DNA of 64,000 nt from an uncultured Lachnospiraceae bacterium (lineage in GTDB: Bacteria; Bacillota; Clostridia; Lachnospirales; Lachnospiraceae): contig CAJTSH010000009.1 of NCBI GenBank assembly GCA_910578885.1, positions 36,518 through 100,517 of the forward strand, read 5' to 3'. The translations under genes and the position numbers were made by a program. Positions 26,415 through 35,109 of the stretch are shown piece after piece. How positions within the stretch are numbered: the first letter of the stretch is position 1; each line of letters starts with the position of its first letter. The notes under the pieces were generated by a model. That model searched no databases, was not told where the DNA came from, and saw nothing but the letters and a program-made list of their open reading frames with translations.

Positions 26415-28193
26415 TCATTTTTTCGGCGTAGAAATAATAAAACCAATCTCATTCTCCATTACTCTCTCAAAACGATCAAAGTATTCCTTATTGTCGTTGT
26501 AGATTTTGGAAAAATTCAATACCGCCAGATAGTCACAAGCTCCGTCGTCAATCCGTCCTTTAATTTCTTCAAATTCATGGCACCACCCATAATATTTGTA
26601 ACTGTGCTGTCCGGTAATCGCATCATACCAATAGACATACCCATATGTATCATAATCTGCAAGCAGTGGTATTTTCATTCCTCCTCTTCCCCTTTTCCCC
26701 TTCGTTTCTTCAAGGGTATATTCGCAGAAATCAAGCATCCTGTCGTCATATAAGGTGGCAACGCCAAATCTCAGCCGATTGAAGTGATACACGTCAAAAA
26801 ACTGCTCACTGCGATTCGACGGAGCCAATGTCGTTTTCGCAAGTATCCGTTCCTCCAGTTTTAAGCCGTACATGCCTCCAAGAAATACTGCCAAAACGCC
26901 AAGAGACACCAGCATTTCCCATTGCCGCTTGGCCAATTCGATACAGGCAAGCAATATGACCACAAAGCACATAAGCCATAGCGGATAATACAACTTATAA
27001 AAATAATATGTAGAGAACCTTCCTATATACACCAGTACAAAGGCTCCCAGTACAAATGTCACAAAGGTAAGAAAAAATACAAGATTCTCCGTGACTTCTC
27101 TCTCTTTTATCCGGCGTATGACCCAATAAACGAGCAGCGGGAACATCAGTACAAAATTAATATATAGCTCCGTATACGTTCCTCCATCTGTATTCATGAC
27201 TCCGGCAACGCTTAACCCATTTTTGAAAAACCACTGGAAATAACAGTAGTACAAACCAATCACACAGGGAAACAAGAATATCTTTAATGCCAAGCCTACA
27301 TTTTTCCAGGTAAATACCTTTCCTTCTTTTTTCGCAATACATACCAGAGATAAAAAGACCGCAATATAAGTAATCGGCGCAAAAAGCATATAGCACAGAA
27401 ATATGCCTGCGCAGCCAAGCATAAGGAAAAAAATGCTAAAGCGCCTGTCGATTTCCTGCGTACGGTAATAGCGTACCATCAAAAGCACAAATCCCACGAG
27501 CATCGTGCAGATGCCCCAATAGAAAAAGTGCTGCACATAACTTACCATCGGATAGCCGCCCAGATAGAACATACATAAAATAAGTCCAAGCGCCTTTTTC
27601 CATTTCTTATCCAAATAATCCCGAATCAGCACAAAGAAAAACATAAGTTCCGCCATCAATGCCAGATTATCCGCCAATATGAATATTTTATAATAATTCA
27701 CTTCCGAGACAAAGGGCTTAAATGCCTCTATCAACGTTCCGGTATACAAAGATGCGAAATACATGCCCGATAATTTGTGTTTCCTCACGACATACATGGC
27801 ATTCTCAAAGTGTACGGCTGCATCGCTATTCTTAAATACAAAACCGTAATCTCCAAATATCACCCTTCGTATTATATATGCCGCCAGCACAAACGCAAGC
27901 ATACAAAGAATATCATACACATGCCATTTATATTTCTGTATCTTCTTTTTCAAAATCAATGGAATCAGAAATGCAAGACCTATCACAAGAAATATGACGC
28001 TCATCGTCATAAGATTAATCGGAATCGGCAGCAAGCCCACAATGCCCGCCGCAATCGAACCCATGCAAATGTCAGCAATCAGAGATAACAGCAGCCAGCT
28101 TGTAGCATTGAGTTCTTTTTCCGACTTTCTGGTCAGAAACAGACCGAAAAACGCCAGTAAGAACGACAAGAAAAAAAATAAAGTTGCAATCAT
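26415..28193 (-). CDS. Polytopic membrane protein, GT-C-like
   Basis: A 592-residue protein with about 13 predicted helices. After the third or fourth helix the outside loop has FKNSDAAVHFENAMYVVRKH, an Asp-containing motif in the position of the GT-C catalytic loop. A C-terminal ~130-residue soluble domain follows the last helix. It stands 6 bases after the DUF2304 gene and 20 bases more from a polyprenyl-phosphate sugar synthase, which would supply the lipid-phosphate sugar that GT-C enzymes use. No named family was recognised, so the catalytic role is inferred. Confidence 0.55.
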   Translation of the reverse strand: MIATLFFFLSFLLAFFGLFLTRKSEKELNATSWLLLSLIADICMGSIAAGIVGLLPIPINLMTMSVIFLVIGLAFLIPLILKKKIQKYKWHVYDILCMLAFVLAAYIIRRVIFGDYGFVFKNSDAAVHFENAMYVVRKHKLSGMYFASLYTGTLIEAFKPFVSEVNYYKIFILADNLALMAELMFFFVLIRDYLDKKWKKALGLILCMFYLGGYPMVSYVQHFFYWGICTMLVGFVLLMVRYYRTQEIDRRFSIFFLMLGCAGIFLCYMLFAPITYIAVFLSLVCIAKKEGKVFTWKNVGLALKIFLFPCVIGLYYCYFQWFFKNGLSVAGVMNTDGGTYTELYINFVLMFPLLVYWVIRRIKEREVTENLVFFLTFVTFVLGAFVLVYIGRFSTYYFYKLYYPLWLMCFVVILLACIELAKRQWEMLVSLGVLAVFLGGMYGLKLEERILAKTTLAPSNRSEQFFDVYHFNRLRFGVATLYDDRMLDFCEYTLEETKGKRGRGGMKIPLLADYDTYGYVYWYDAITGQHSYKYYGWCHEFEEIKGRIDDGACDYLAVLNFSKIYNDNKEYFDRFERVMENEIGFIISTPKK

Positions 28194-28199
28194 TTGTAC

Positions 28200-28562
28200 T
28201 TAACCCTTCCCCTGAGCCATATCTGTTTCGCTCAGTTTTTTATCTAACAGCGCAAGCTCCTGTGTCAGTTGCTTTACCTTCATAGAAAGCCTGGAAACCC
28301 ATAACGTCATCACAAAGATAATCACAAGCGCAAAGCAAAAGCCCATGAAAAACAGCATATTGACCGCAAGCCCCACTCCCATAAAGGCAGTCGCCTTATC
28401 CAATAACCCCGGGAAAATATCCAGCACCAGAATCACCAATGCCAGTAAATACCAGATAAGCGCAAATCTCACCTCTATTTTCTTCTTCTTTATCATTCCG
28501 CTTAAGACAAGCAATGCGATGATCACTGCCACAGCGACAATGATCTGTGTTCGTAATGACAT
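28200..28562 (-). CDS. DUF2304 small membrane protein
   Basis: A 120-residue protein with three predicted helices and a charged C-terminal coiled stretch (LSMKVKQLTQELALLDKKLS). The sequence IKKKKIEVRFALIWYLLALV is typical of DUF2304. These proteins occur next to DPM-type GT2 genes, as here (20 bases downstream of one), and are thought to anchor or assist that enzyme at the membrane. No catalytic motif is visible. Confidence 0.78.
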   Translation of the reverse strand: MSLRTQIIVAVAVIIALLVLSGMIKKKKIEVRFALIWYLLALVILVLDIFPGLLDKATAFMGVGLAVNMLFFMGFCFALVIIFVMTLWVSRLSMKVKQLTQELALLDKKLSETDMAQGKG

Positions 28563-28582
28563 TGTATTCTCCTTCCGTTTCT

Positions 28583-29275
28583 CTACTTCCGTTTTCCCGC
28601 TGCAAAAAGAATTGACATCGTTACCTTAATCATATAATAAACTGCATTTAACGGTGAAATCGAAGATACTCCCGCCTCTCTGGCATTCATCAAAACCGGT
28701 ATCTCTGCAACCCGTTTCTTCCTTTTTAAGATGAATGTCACTGTCTCCGGTTCCGGATAGTCCTTCGGATAGTCTTTTGCAAATAATTCTATAATATCCC
28801 GGTTCACCATACGCATCCCCGATGTAGGATCCGTAATCTTCTGCCCGGTCAGCAGCTTAATCAGCCATGTAAAATATCGGATGCCCGCCCTTCTGATACC
28901 GGACGATTGAAACCCATCTTTCGTAATATATCTGGAGCCGATTACCATATCCAAGTGATTCTTGGTAAGATAATCTGCCATTGTATTCAGAAAACTCGCA
29001 GTATGCTGACCGTCTCCATCAAATTGTACCGCAATATCATATCCGTTCCGCCAGCCATACATATAACCCGTCTGTACTCCCCCGCCAATTCCCAGATTCA
29101 CAGGAAGATTTATGACATTATAGCCTTTCTCCTGACAAATCTGATAGGTATGATCCGTCGAGCAGTCATTGACAATCACATAGTCAAAATCCGGGGCGTT
29201 CTTTTCAATATCCGTCACTGTCTTTTCTATATTTCCCTCCTCATTATAAGCGGGAATAATTACCAGTTTCTTCAT
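28583..29275 (-). CDS. DPM1-like GT2, polyprenyl-phosphate sugar synthase
   Basis: A 230-residue GT2 enzyme of the dolichol-phosphate mannosyltransferase type. Motifs: KKLVIIPAYNEEGNIEKTV, VIVNDCSTDHT, VNLGIGGGVQTGYMYG, the metal motif QFDGDGQH, and the PTSGMRMVNRDI block. It has no long C-terminal membrane part, so it likely works with the DUF2304 membrane protein next to it. It should load a sugar onto undecaprenyl phosphate for use outside the membrane by a GT-C enzyme such as the 592-residue protein. The sugar is unknown. Confidence 0.9.
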   Translation of the reverse strand: MKKLVIIPAYNEEGNIEKTVTDIEKNAPDFDYVIVNDCSTDHTYQICQEKGYNVINLPVNLGIGGGVQTGYMYGWRNGYDIAVQFDGDGQHTASFLNTMADYLTKNHLDMVIGSRYITKDGFQSSGIRRAGIRYFTWLIKLLTGQKITDPTSGMRMVNRDIIELFAKDYPKDYPEPETVTFILKRKKRVAEIPVLMNAREAGVSSISPLNAVYYMIKVTMSILFAAGKRK

Positions 29276-29284
29276 TTGTCACCT

Positions 29285-30103
29285 CTATTTTGCAAAGAGC
29301 TTCAAATAGACTCCAATCGCCACATTCCGAAGCCGTCTGATGCCCATACTAATCCGGATATCCAGCGAAGATAATCCTGCCTCTTTTGCATGCTTGTCCA
29401 AAAGCCGGCGATGCTCCGCCACATAGACATCTCTTTTTTCACCGATCAGCACCCCCGTATTGGAGTCATTCCGTATTCGGAAGCTGTTCAGAAGCCGGTG
29501 GATAATATAGACATCGCCGCTCAAAGACATTCTCACCCATAAATCGAAATCCAAAATATACGTAAAAGCCGGATCAAATCCGCCCACCTTTTCCAACGCG
29601 CTGCGGCGTATCAGATTATTCACCGGCGCTCCGTAAAAATCCTGAATCATCAGGGACGTATGCGCCAGCTTCTTACCGTCAACAACACCCGACTTAGGAT
29701 AGCGCTTAAATGCTCCCGTCTTCTTACCGGTAATATCCACCAGTCTTGTATCGCTCTCTACAAGATTCACCATAGGATTCTCCTGCATTGCCTTTGCTTC
29801 CAATTCAATGGCGTTTGCATCAATCATATCGTCTGCGCAGATCAGCTTAATAAATTCTCCTCTCGCAAGCGAAAGACAGCGATTCCAATTTCCCGCCATT
29901 CCAAGGTTCTCTTCATTTTTGTATATCTTTAAACGTGTGTCTTCTATGCTTTCCAATATCTCCACCGTATCGTCCGTTGATTTGTCATCCACAACGATAA
30001 GCTCAATATTCCGATAAGTCTGATTCAGAATAGACTCGACAGTCTTTTTAATATAGCCGGCGTTATTATATGCCGGTATACATATGCTTACAAGTGGTTC
30101 CAT
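29285..30103 (-). CDS. GT2 family glycosyltransferase
   Basis: A 272-residue GT2 enzyme with PLVSICIPAYNNAGYIKKTV, VVDDKSTDDTVE and an ICADDMIDANAI metal motif. The FDLWVRMSLSGDVY block near residue 200 is common in rhamnosyl-type transferases, though this does not prove the sugar. It starts 8 bases after rfbD stops and is followed 9 bases later by the DPM1-like gene, so it is cotranscribed with both. Confidence 0.9.
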   Translation of the reverse strand: MEPLVSICIPAYNNAGYIKKTVESILNQTYRNIELIVVDDKSTDDTVEILESIEDTRLKIYKNEENLGMAGNWNRCLSLARGEFIKLICADDMIDANAIELEAKAMQENPMVNLVESDTRLVDITGKKTGAFKRYPKSGVVDGKKLAHTSLMIQDFYGAPVNNLIRRSALEKVGGFDPAFTYILDFDLWVRMSLSGDVYIIHRLLNSFRIRNDSNTGVLIGEKRDVYVAEHRRLLDKHAKEAGLSSLDIRISMGIRRLRNVAIGVYLKLFAK

Positions 30104-30111
30104 AGTTACTC

Positions 30112-31002
30112 CTACTTTAACAATTCACTCAAGTATACATCCAAAGCATCCTTCCAGTCTGCCATCTTAAAATCGGATGTAAGCCTTAACATATAATTAT
30201 CCAGAATCGAATATGCCGGACGTTTTGCGGACGCCGGATTCATTGCGGCGTATTCCTCAGATGTAACGCGCTTCACCTTTGTCCCTGTTCCCGCCTTTGC
30301 AAAAACTGTTTCTGCAAATTCAGCCCAGTTGGTATCTCCCTCACAGGTTGCGTGAAAAACTCCGTAATTCTCCGTCCGCTCTAAATAATGAACCATCTTA
30401 GCCAGCTCGACCGCACTTGTCGGAGACCCCTTCTGGTCGCAGACAACGCTGACCTCGTCATGATTTTCTGCAAGACGCAGCATCGTCTTTACGAAATTAT
30501 GTCCGTCTCCATAAAGCCATGCCGTTCTCAAAATAAAGTATTTCTTTGCAAACGCTTTTACAAAATTCTCGCCTTCCAGCTTCGTCTTGCCATAGGCGCT
30601 GACCGGATTCGGTAGATCAAATTCCGTATAAGGTCTTGTTCCGTTCCCTTCAAACACATAGTCTGTGGACACCTGAATCAGCTTAGCATCCACTTCCGCC
30701 GCAGCAATGCTCAAATTTCTCGGACCGATAGCATTGATTTTATAAGCAAGATCCCACTGTTCTTCACATTTATCTACATTTGTATGAGCCGCACAGTTGA
30801 TAATAACGTCCGGCTGCGTTTCCCGCACCAGCGTCAGAACCGCATCTACATCCGTAATATCCAAAGCAGTAATTCCTTCCCCTTCTGCCACATCTGTTCG
30901 AATAAATTCTACTTTGCTGCCGGCTTCGATTTCCTTTTGATATTCCGTATTTAACGCACGCCCCAACTGTCCGTTACAGCCTGTAATCAAAATCTTTCTC
31001 AT
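30112..31002 (-). CDS. rfbD: dTDP-4-dehydrorhamnose reductase
   Basis: A 296-residue SDR-type RmlD. It reduces dTDP-4-keto-L-rhamnose, the last step to dTDP-L-rhamnose. Motifs are KILITGCNGQLGRALN at the N-terminus, INCAAHTNVDKCEEQ, STDYVFEGNGTRPYTE and YGKTKLEGE with the catalytic Tyr/Lys. AAGGA stands 8 bases before the ATG at 31002; earlier in-frame codons have no such site. It is the first gene of the polysaccharide locus and is separated from rfbB, rfbA and rfbC by 14 kb of other genes, unlike the usual compact rfbBDAC set. Confidence 0.95.
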   Translation of the reverse strand: MRKILITGCNGQLGRALNTEYQKEIEAGSKVEFIRTDVAEGEGITALDITDVDAVLTLVRETQPDVIINCAAHTNVDKCEEQWDLAYKINAIGPRNLSIAAAEVDAKLIQVSTDYVFEGNGTRPYTEFDLPNPVSAYGKTKLEGENFVKAFAKKYFILRTAWLYGDGHNFVKTMLRLAENHDEVSVVCDQKGSPTSAVELAKMVHYLERTENYGVFHATCEGDTNWAEFAETVFAKAGTGTKVKRVTSEEYAAMNPASAKRPAYSILDNYMLRLTSDFKMADWKDALDVYLSELLK

Positions 31003-31098
31003 CGCTTCTATCCTTGCCCCTTCTATATACATTCAAATAATACCGGAAAGTTCTTAATTAAAAAAAACATATTTCTTAATTTTTTCGGAAGAATCAAT

Positions 31099-31362
31099 TT
31101 ATTCTCCCAGACCGTTTTCCACTGCTTTGACCATCGCTTCCAGCGCTTCCTCTTCATCCTCGCCCTCGCAGCAGAATTCAATTTCATCTCCCGATTTGAT
31201 ACAAGCGCCTAAAACGCTCAGTACACTCTTGGCATTTGCAATATTCCCCCTATACTGAAATGTAATCAGGGACTTGTACTGCATTGCCTCTTTACATAAT
31301 ATTCCCGCCGGGCGCAGATGCAGCCCTGTCGGGTTCTTGATTGTCACCTTCTGACTTACCAT
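31099..31362 (-). CDS. HPr-like phosphocarrier protein
   Basis: An 87-residue HPr. GLHLRPAG carries the phosphorylated His15. The regulatory Ser46 is in NAKSVLSVLGA, so both the PTS site and the HPr-kinase site are present; this is a true HPr and not a Crh-type protein lacking His15. It stands 53 bases after glmM with no enzyme I gene nearby. It either serves sugar PTS uptake or, as Ser46-phosphate, carbon catabolite control with CcpA. ptsH as the sole HPr of the cell cannot be judged from one window. Confidence 0.92.
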   Translation of the reverse strand: MVSQKVTIKNPTGLHLRPAGILCKEAMQYKSLITFQYRGNIANAKSVLSVLGACIKSGDEIEFCCEGEDEEEALEAMVKAVENGLGE

Positions 31363-31415
31363 TTAACTCATTCTCCTATCTCTCGTTTTCTTACAAACGC
31401 TCTTCCTTTGTCACG

Positions 31416-32765
31416 TTATAGCATAATTTTTGTAATTAATTCTCCCAGCTTCTTCGCTTCCGCATCAATCGCTTCTTTATCTTTTCCTTCAATCATGACG
31501 CGAATCAACGGTTCCGTTCCCGACGGGCGAATCAACACTCTTCCTTCTCCCTTGAACTTTTTCTCTACTTCTGCGATTGCCTCTGCAATCTCGGAATATT
31601 CCATGAATTTTTCTTTTTTATGGTTCGGTACTTTTGCATTGACAAGCGCCTGCGGAAGCACTTCCATAACCTCTGCAAGCTCCGAGAGCGGTTTGCCGGT
31701 GTCCACCATGACCTGCAATAAATGCAAAGCGCTCAAAAGCCCGTCTCCGGTCGTGTTGTCATCTAAGAAAATAATGTGACCGGACTGCTCACCGCCGATA
31801 TTATATCCGTTCGCCAGCATATTCTCCAACACATAACGGTCTCCGACTTTAGTCTTCTCTACATGGATATTATTCTTCTCACCCATCATTGTAAACCCAA
31901 GATTCGACATAATTGTAACAACGATGGTGTTCTTTTTCAGAATTCCTTTTGCTTTCATGTTCGTTCCGCAGATTGCCAGCAATTGATCTCCGTCAACAAT
32001 ATCTCCGTTCTCATCTACCGCCAGCATTCGGTCCGCATCTCCGTCAAAGGCAAGCCCCACTGCCGCCTTCTCATACACGACCCTCGCCTGAAGCTCCTCC
32101 ATATGGGTAGAGCCGCAATTTGCATTGATATTTGTTCCATCCGGATTCGTGTGGATTGCTACCAGCTTCGCACCTAAATCCTGTAATGTCTTCACCGCCG
32201 TATAATGAGCGGCTCCCTCTGCACAGTCCACTACAATCTTCATCCCGTTAAGCTCTACCGGTACGGTCTTTTTCATGAATTCTACATATTCGTCCCTGAT
32301 ATCAAAACGGTAAACGATCCTTCCTACGCCGGAACCGATTGGAAGCACCACGTCTTTCATATTATTCTTAATCAATGCCTCAATTTCATCTTCCAAGGTA
32401 TCTGACAACTTATAACCGTCCCCATTAAAAAATTTAATCCCGTTAAATTCCATTGGATTGTGAGAAGCCGAAATCATAACACCTGCGTCTACCCGATGCC
32501 TTCTTGTCAAATAAGCGATCGCCGGCGTCGGAATCACCCCAACATAAATTGCATTCGCACCTACAGAACAAATTCCGGCCATCAGTGCATTAGCCAGCAT
32601 TCCCCCTGATATTCTGGTATCGCAGCCTACAATAATCGTAGGTTGATGCGCCTGTTCCCTGGTAAGCACATAAGCCCCCGCCTGCCCAAGCCTTGTTGCC
32701 AGTTCAATCGTAAGCTCCGCTCCTGCCACGCCTCTTACACCGTCCGTTCCAAACATTCTACCCAT
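31416..32765 (-). CDS. glmM: Phosphoglucosamine mutase
   Basis: A 449-residue GlmM. It converts glucosamine-6-phosphate to glucosamine-1-phosphate for UDP-GlcNAc, the peptidoglycan precursor. The N-terminus is MFGTDGVRGVAG. The phosphoserine is S101 in MISASHNPMEFNG, the metal loop is AFDGDADRML, the sugar loop GGEQSGHI, and the phosphate site RPSGTEPLIRV. It follows cdaR by 51 bases, the classic cdaA-cdaR-glmM order. In other Firmicutes GlmM binds and restrains CdaA, so the operon links wall precursor supply and c-di-AMP. Confidence 0.97.
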   Translation of the reverse strand: MGRMFGTDGVRGVAGAELTIELATRLGQAGAYVLTREQAHQPTIIVGCDTRISGGMLANALMAGICSVGANAIYVGVIPTPAIAYLTRRHRVDAGVMISASHNPMEFNGIKFFNGDGYKLSDTLEDEIEALIKNNMKDVVLPIGSGVGRIVYRFDIRDEYVEFMKKTVPVELNGMKIVVDCAEGAAHYTAVKTLQDLGAKLVAIHTNPDGTNINANCGSTHMEELQARVVYEKAAVGLAFDGDADRMLAVDENGDIVDGDQLLAICGTNMKAKGILKKNTIVVTIMSNLGFTMMGEKNNIHVEKTKVGDRYVLENMLANGYNIGGEQSGHIIFLDDNTTGDGLLSALHLLQVMVDTGKPLSELAEVMEVLPQALVNAKVPNHKKEKFMEYSEIAEAIAEVEKKFKGEGRVLIRPSGTEPLIRVMIEGKDKEAIDAEAKKLGELITKIML

Positions 32766-32816
32766 TCTCTATTTCCTCCAATTATCTCTAAGACTCACAC
32801 CACCTGCTATGAGGGA

Positions 32817-34208
32817 TTAATTTCCCGTATCTGTATCTTCGTTACTTCCATTCTCAGGCTTATTCAAGGCTCCGCCCGTATTATTTTCGGTATCTTTTTT
32901 GTTATCGTCGTCATCGGTGCCATCACCTGTTCCATTCGATTCCTCATCACCGTCTTCCAATGCATTTCTGGAAATCAACCGTATCATTGCCGTCTGTGTT
33001 CCGTTGGTACTGTATAGCTCTTCATCCAGCTCCAAATTAATTACTACCGTAAACTCTCCTTGACTCCGGCCGCCTACATCCACCGTAGCTGTCACATCTT
33101 CTGGCGAGAGTTTTTCCAGATCAGCATCCAGACCGCGAATATATACTTTTACCGTTTCATCTACAAACTCCGCCCGATATCCTTCCGGAATGTTATGAAT
33201 TGTAATGTTCTTGGTCGGAAGTTCCAGCATACGCGTTCCAATCTGTTCAATTTCGACCGTAACCGTAATTTTTTTATCTTCATCATCCACCAGAGTGATT
33301 CCGTCCGGCAGGTAAGTTGAGACATCCACTGTTTGGACAATCGTTTCCGATTCGCCTTCAATGTCCACGATTCCTGCCGGTATCTCAATCGTATTAATGG
33401 TATTCAGCACCGCTCCTGTTCCTTTCACCCTGACTGTCTCCGGCGAATACCTGATAGCGGTATACACATAACCTTCCTTCGGCGTACCGGTCAGCACTGC
33501 ATTGACGCTAACCGACTTAATATCCTTAATTTCTGCCTGAATATTTACCGTCTGCACATTCAGCGTCAGCTTCGTCGTATCTACCTGATTGCCATCCTTA
33601 TCTAAAAGTATCGGCACTACGCTATCTGTAATACTGTTAGAAACTCCTTCCACATTGATGACTGCATGAGCGCTTTCAATCGTAGAAACCACTGACTGCG
33701 GACCCGAAACCCTAAGGACGTTGCTCGTCCGAAGCGTCACAGTATCTACCGCACAATTTTCCGCCGGCGTCCCTTCATAATCCGCACTGATTACCAGCTG
33801 TTTTGTCTGCAGATCCTCTACATTCACCTGCAGATACAGAGTCTGGGCCGGAAATGTCACATAAGAAGTATATCGGACTGCCGAAATGTCAATTGGCACT
33901 CTGGACATATCCTCAATCCGGCTCATGTCGGCCACCACTCTGAAATCCGTGCTGCTGAGCATCCGAAGTATGGAACGCTTAGCCGAAACCCGGAAGGTAA
34001 CCGAATTGTTTCCGTCTACGATTTCATAAAACTTCCCCATATTGGTAAGCGCTTCTTCATTCTCAATGGAAACAGAAGTCGTAAATGACGTCGTCTGTGT
34101 AGGGTCGTCAATATTTACCACGGCAAGCCAAAGAATCCCTGCAAAAAGGAGAGCCAATAGCTTTAGACCCAAATTATTTGTCACTAGCTTTACTGCCTTT
34201 TTTAACAT
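32817..34208 (-). CDS. cdaR: CdaA regulatory protein (YbbR-domain protein)
   Basis: A 463-residue membrane-anchored regulator of the diadenylate cyclase. One N-terminal helix (LGLKLLALLFAGILWLAVV) is followed by about four YbbR-type beta domains outside the cell (residues ~35-400). The last ~50 residues are an acidic low-complexity tail rich in Asp, Asn, Gly and Thr. A very good ribosome site (AGGAGG, 7 bases) sets the start at 34208, and it overlaps the cdaA 3' end by 35 bases. The acidic tail is longer than seen in the B. subtilis protein as I remember it. Confidence 0.93.
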   Translation of the reverse strand: MLKKAVKLVTNNLGLKLLALLFAGILWLAVVNIDDPTQTTSFTTSVSIENEEALTNMGKFYEIVDGNNSVTFRVSAKRSILRMLSSTDFRVVADMSRIEDMSRVPIDISAVRYTSYVTFPAQTLYLQVNVEDLQTKQLVISADYEGTPAENCAVDTVTLRTSNVLRVSGPQSVVSTIESAHAVINVEGVSNSITDSVVPILLDKDGNQVDTTKLTLNVQTVNIQAEIKDIKSVSVNAVLTGTPKEGYVYTAIRYSPETVRVKGTGAVLNTINTIEIPAGIVDIEGESETIVQTVDVSTYLPDGITLVDDEDKKITVTVEIEQIGTRMLELPTKNITIHNIPEGYRAEFVDETVKVYIRGLDADLEKLSPEDVTATVDVGGRSQGEFTVVINLELDEELYSTNGTQTAMIRLISRNALEDGDEESNGTGDGTDDDDNKKDTENNTGGALNKPENGSNEDTDTGN

Positions 34209-35088
34209 GACTAAGCCTCCTTTGCAAAATTGAAAAACGCTTCTGTTCCAGATTGTGATTCTGCAAAAACTTCAGCTTACTGCGCAAAAACTCCGCATCT
34301 ACATTTCGATACAATTCTCCGCCTGATGCAATCGACACCTTGCCATTCTCCTCGGATACCACAATCGTAAGCGAGTCGCTCACCTCACTGATCCCCACTG
34401 CCGCCCGATGCCTCGTTCCCAGCTCTTTGCTCAGCCCCATGTTATCGGAAAGCGGGAGATAACAGGTGGCTGATATCACCCGGTCTCCCCTCACAATAAT
34501 CGCACCGTCATGTAACGGCGTGTTTTTCTCAAATATATTGATCAAAAGCTGACTGGACACTATGGAATCCAAAGTAATTCCGGTTCTCTCATATTCTGAC
34601 AGCGTAACCTCGTTCTCTATTACAATCAGCGCCCCCGTCTTCACTTTTCCCATTTCATAAGCCGCCTTGACCAGTTCATTAATCGTCTTCTCACTGAACT
34701 TTTCTACACCGGATTCGGAAAAGTCAAAAGAAAACAATGAGGTAATAAACTTCTTTCTTCCCAACTGCTCCAATGCGCTTCGAAGCTCTGGCTGGAAAAT
34801 AATCACAAGTGCAATTAATGCCACGTTGATCGTCCGCTCTGCAATCCAGAGTATCGTACTCATCTGAAAAATAGCCGCAACCAGCACAAAGACAAGAATC
34901 ACCAGAATTCCCTTAAACAGCATCCGCGCCCGTGTTTTCTTAATCCAAACCATTGCTTCATAAATCAGAAAGGCAATGATAATTATTTCTACAATATCAG
35001 TCGTATGGACATCCGGTAATTCCAGTCGGTCAAAATACTTATTCTTAAATTCTCCGAACATCGTCATAATGTTTGACACTCTTTTCAC
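34174..35088 (-). CDS. cdaA: Diadenylate cyclase (c-di-AMP synthase)
   Basis: About 304 residues: three N-terminal membrane helices (to about 100), then a DisA_N/DAC domain. The two catalytic motifs are clear: DGA at 194-196 (HDGAIIVRGD) and RHR at 226-228 (GTRHRAAVGI). It makes cyclic di-AMP from two ATP and controls potassium, osmotic balance and wall stress. The start is uncertain: GTG at 35088 (AAAGGA very close) and ATGs at 35067 and 35061 are all in frame and before the first helix. The next gene upstream is a membrane protein 21 bases away. Confidence 0.95.
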   Translation of the reverse strand: MKRVSNIMTMFGEFKNKYFDRLELPDVHTTDIVEIIIIAFLIYEAMVWIKKTRARMLFKGILVILVFVLVAAIFQMSTILWIAERTINVALIALVIIFQPELRSALEQLGRKKFITSLFSFDFSESGVEKFSEKTINELVKAAYEMGKVKTGALIVIENEVTLSEYERTGITLDSIVSSQLLINIFEKNTPLHDGAIIVRGDRVISATCYLPLSDNMGLSKELGTRHRAAVGISEVSDSLTIVVSEENGKVSIASGGELYRNVDAEFLRSKLKFLQNHNLEQKRFSILQRRLSHVKKGSKASDK

Positions 35089-35109
35089 ATCCTTTGGTCC
35101 GTTATTTCC

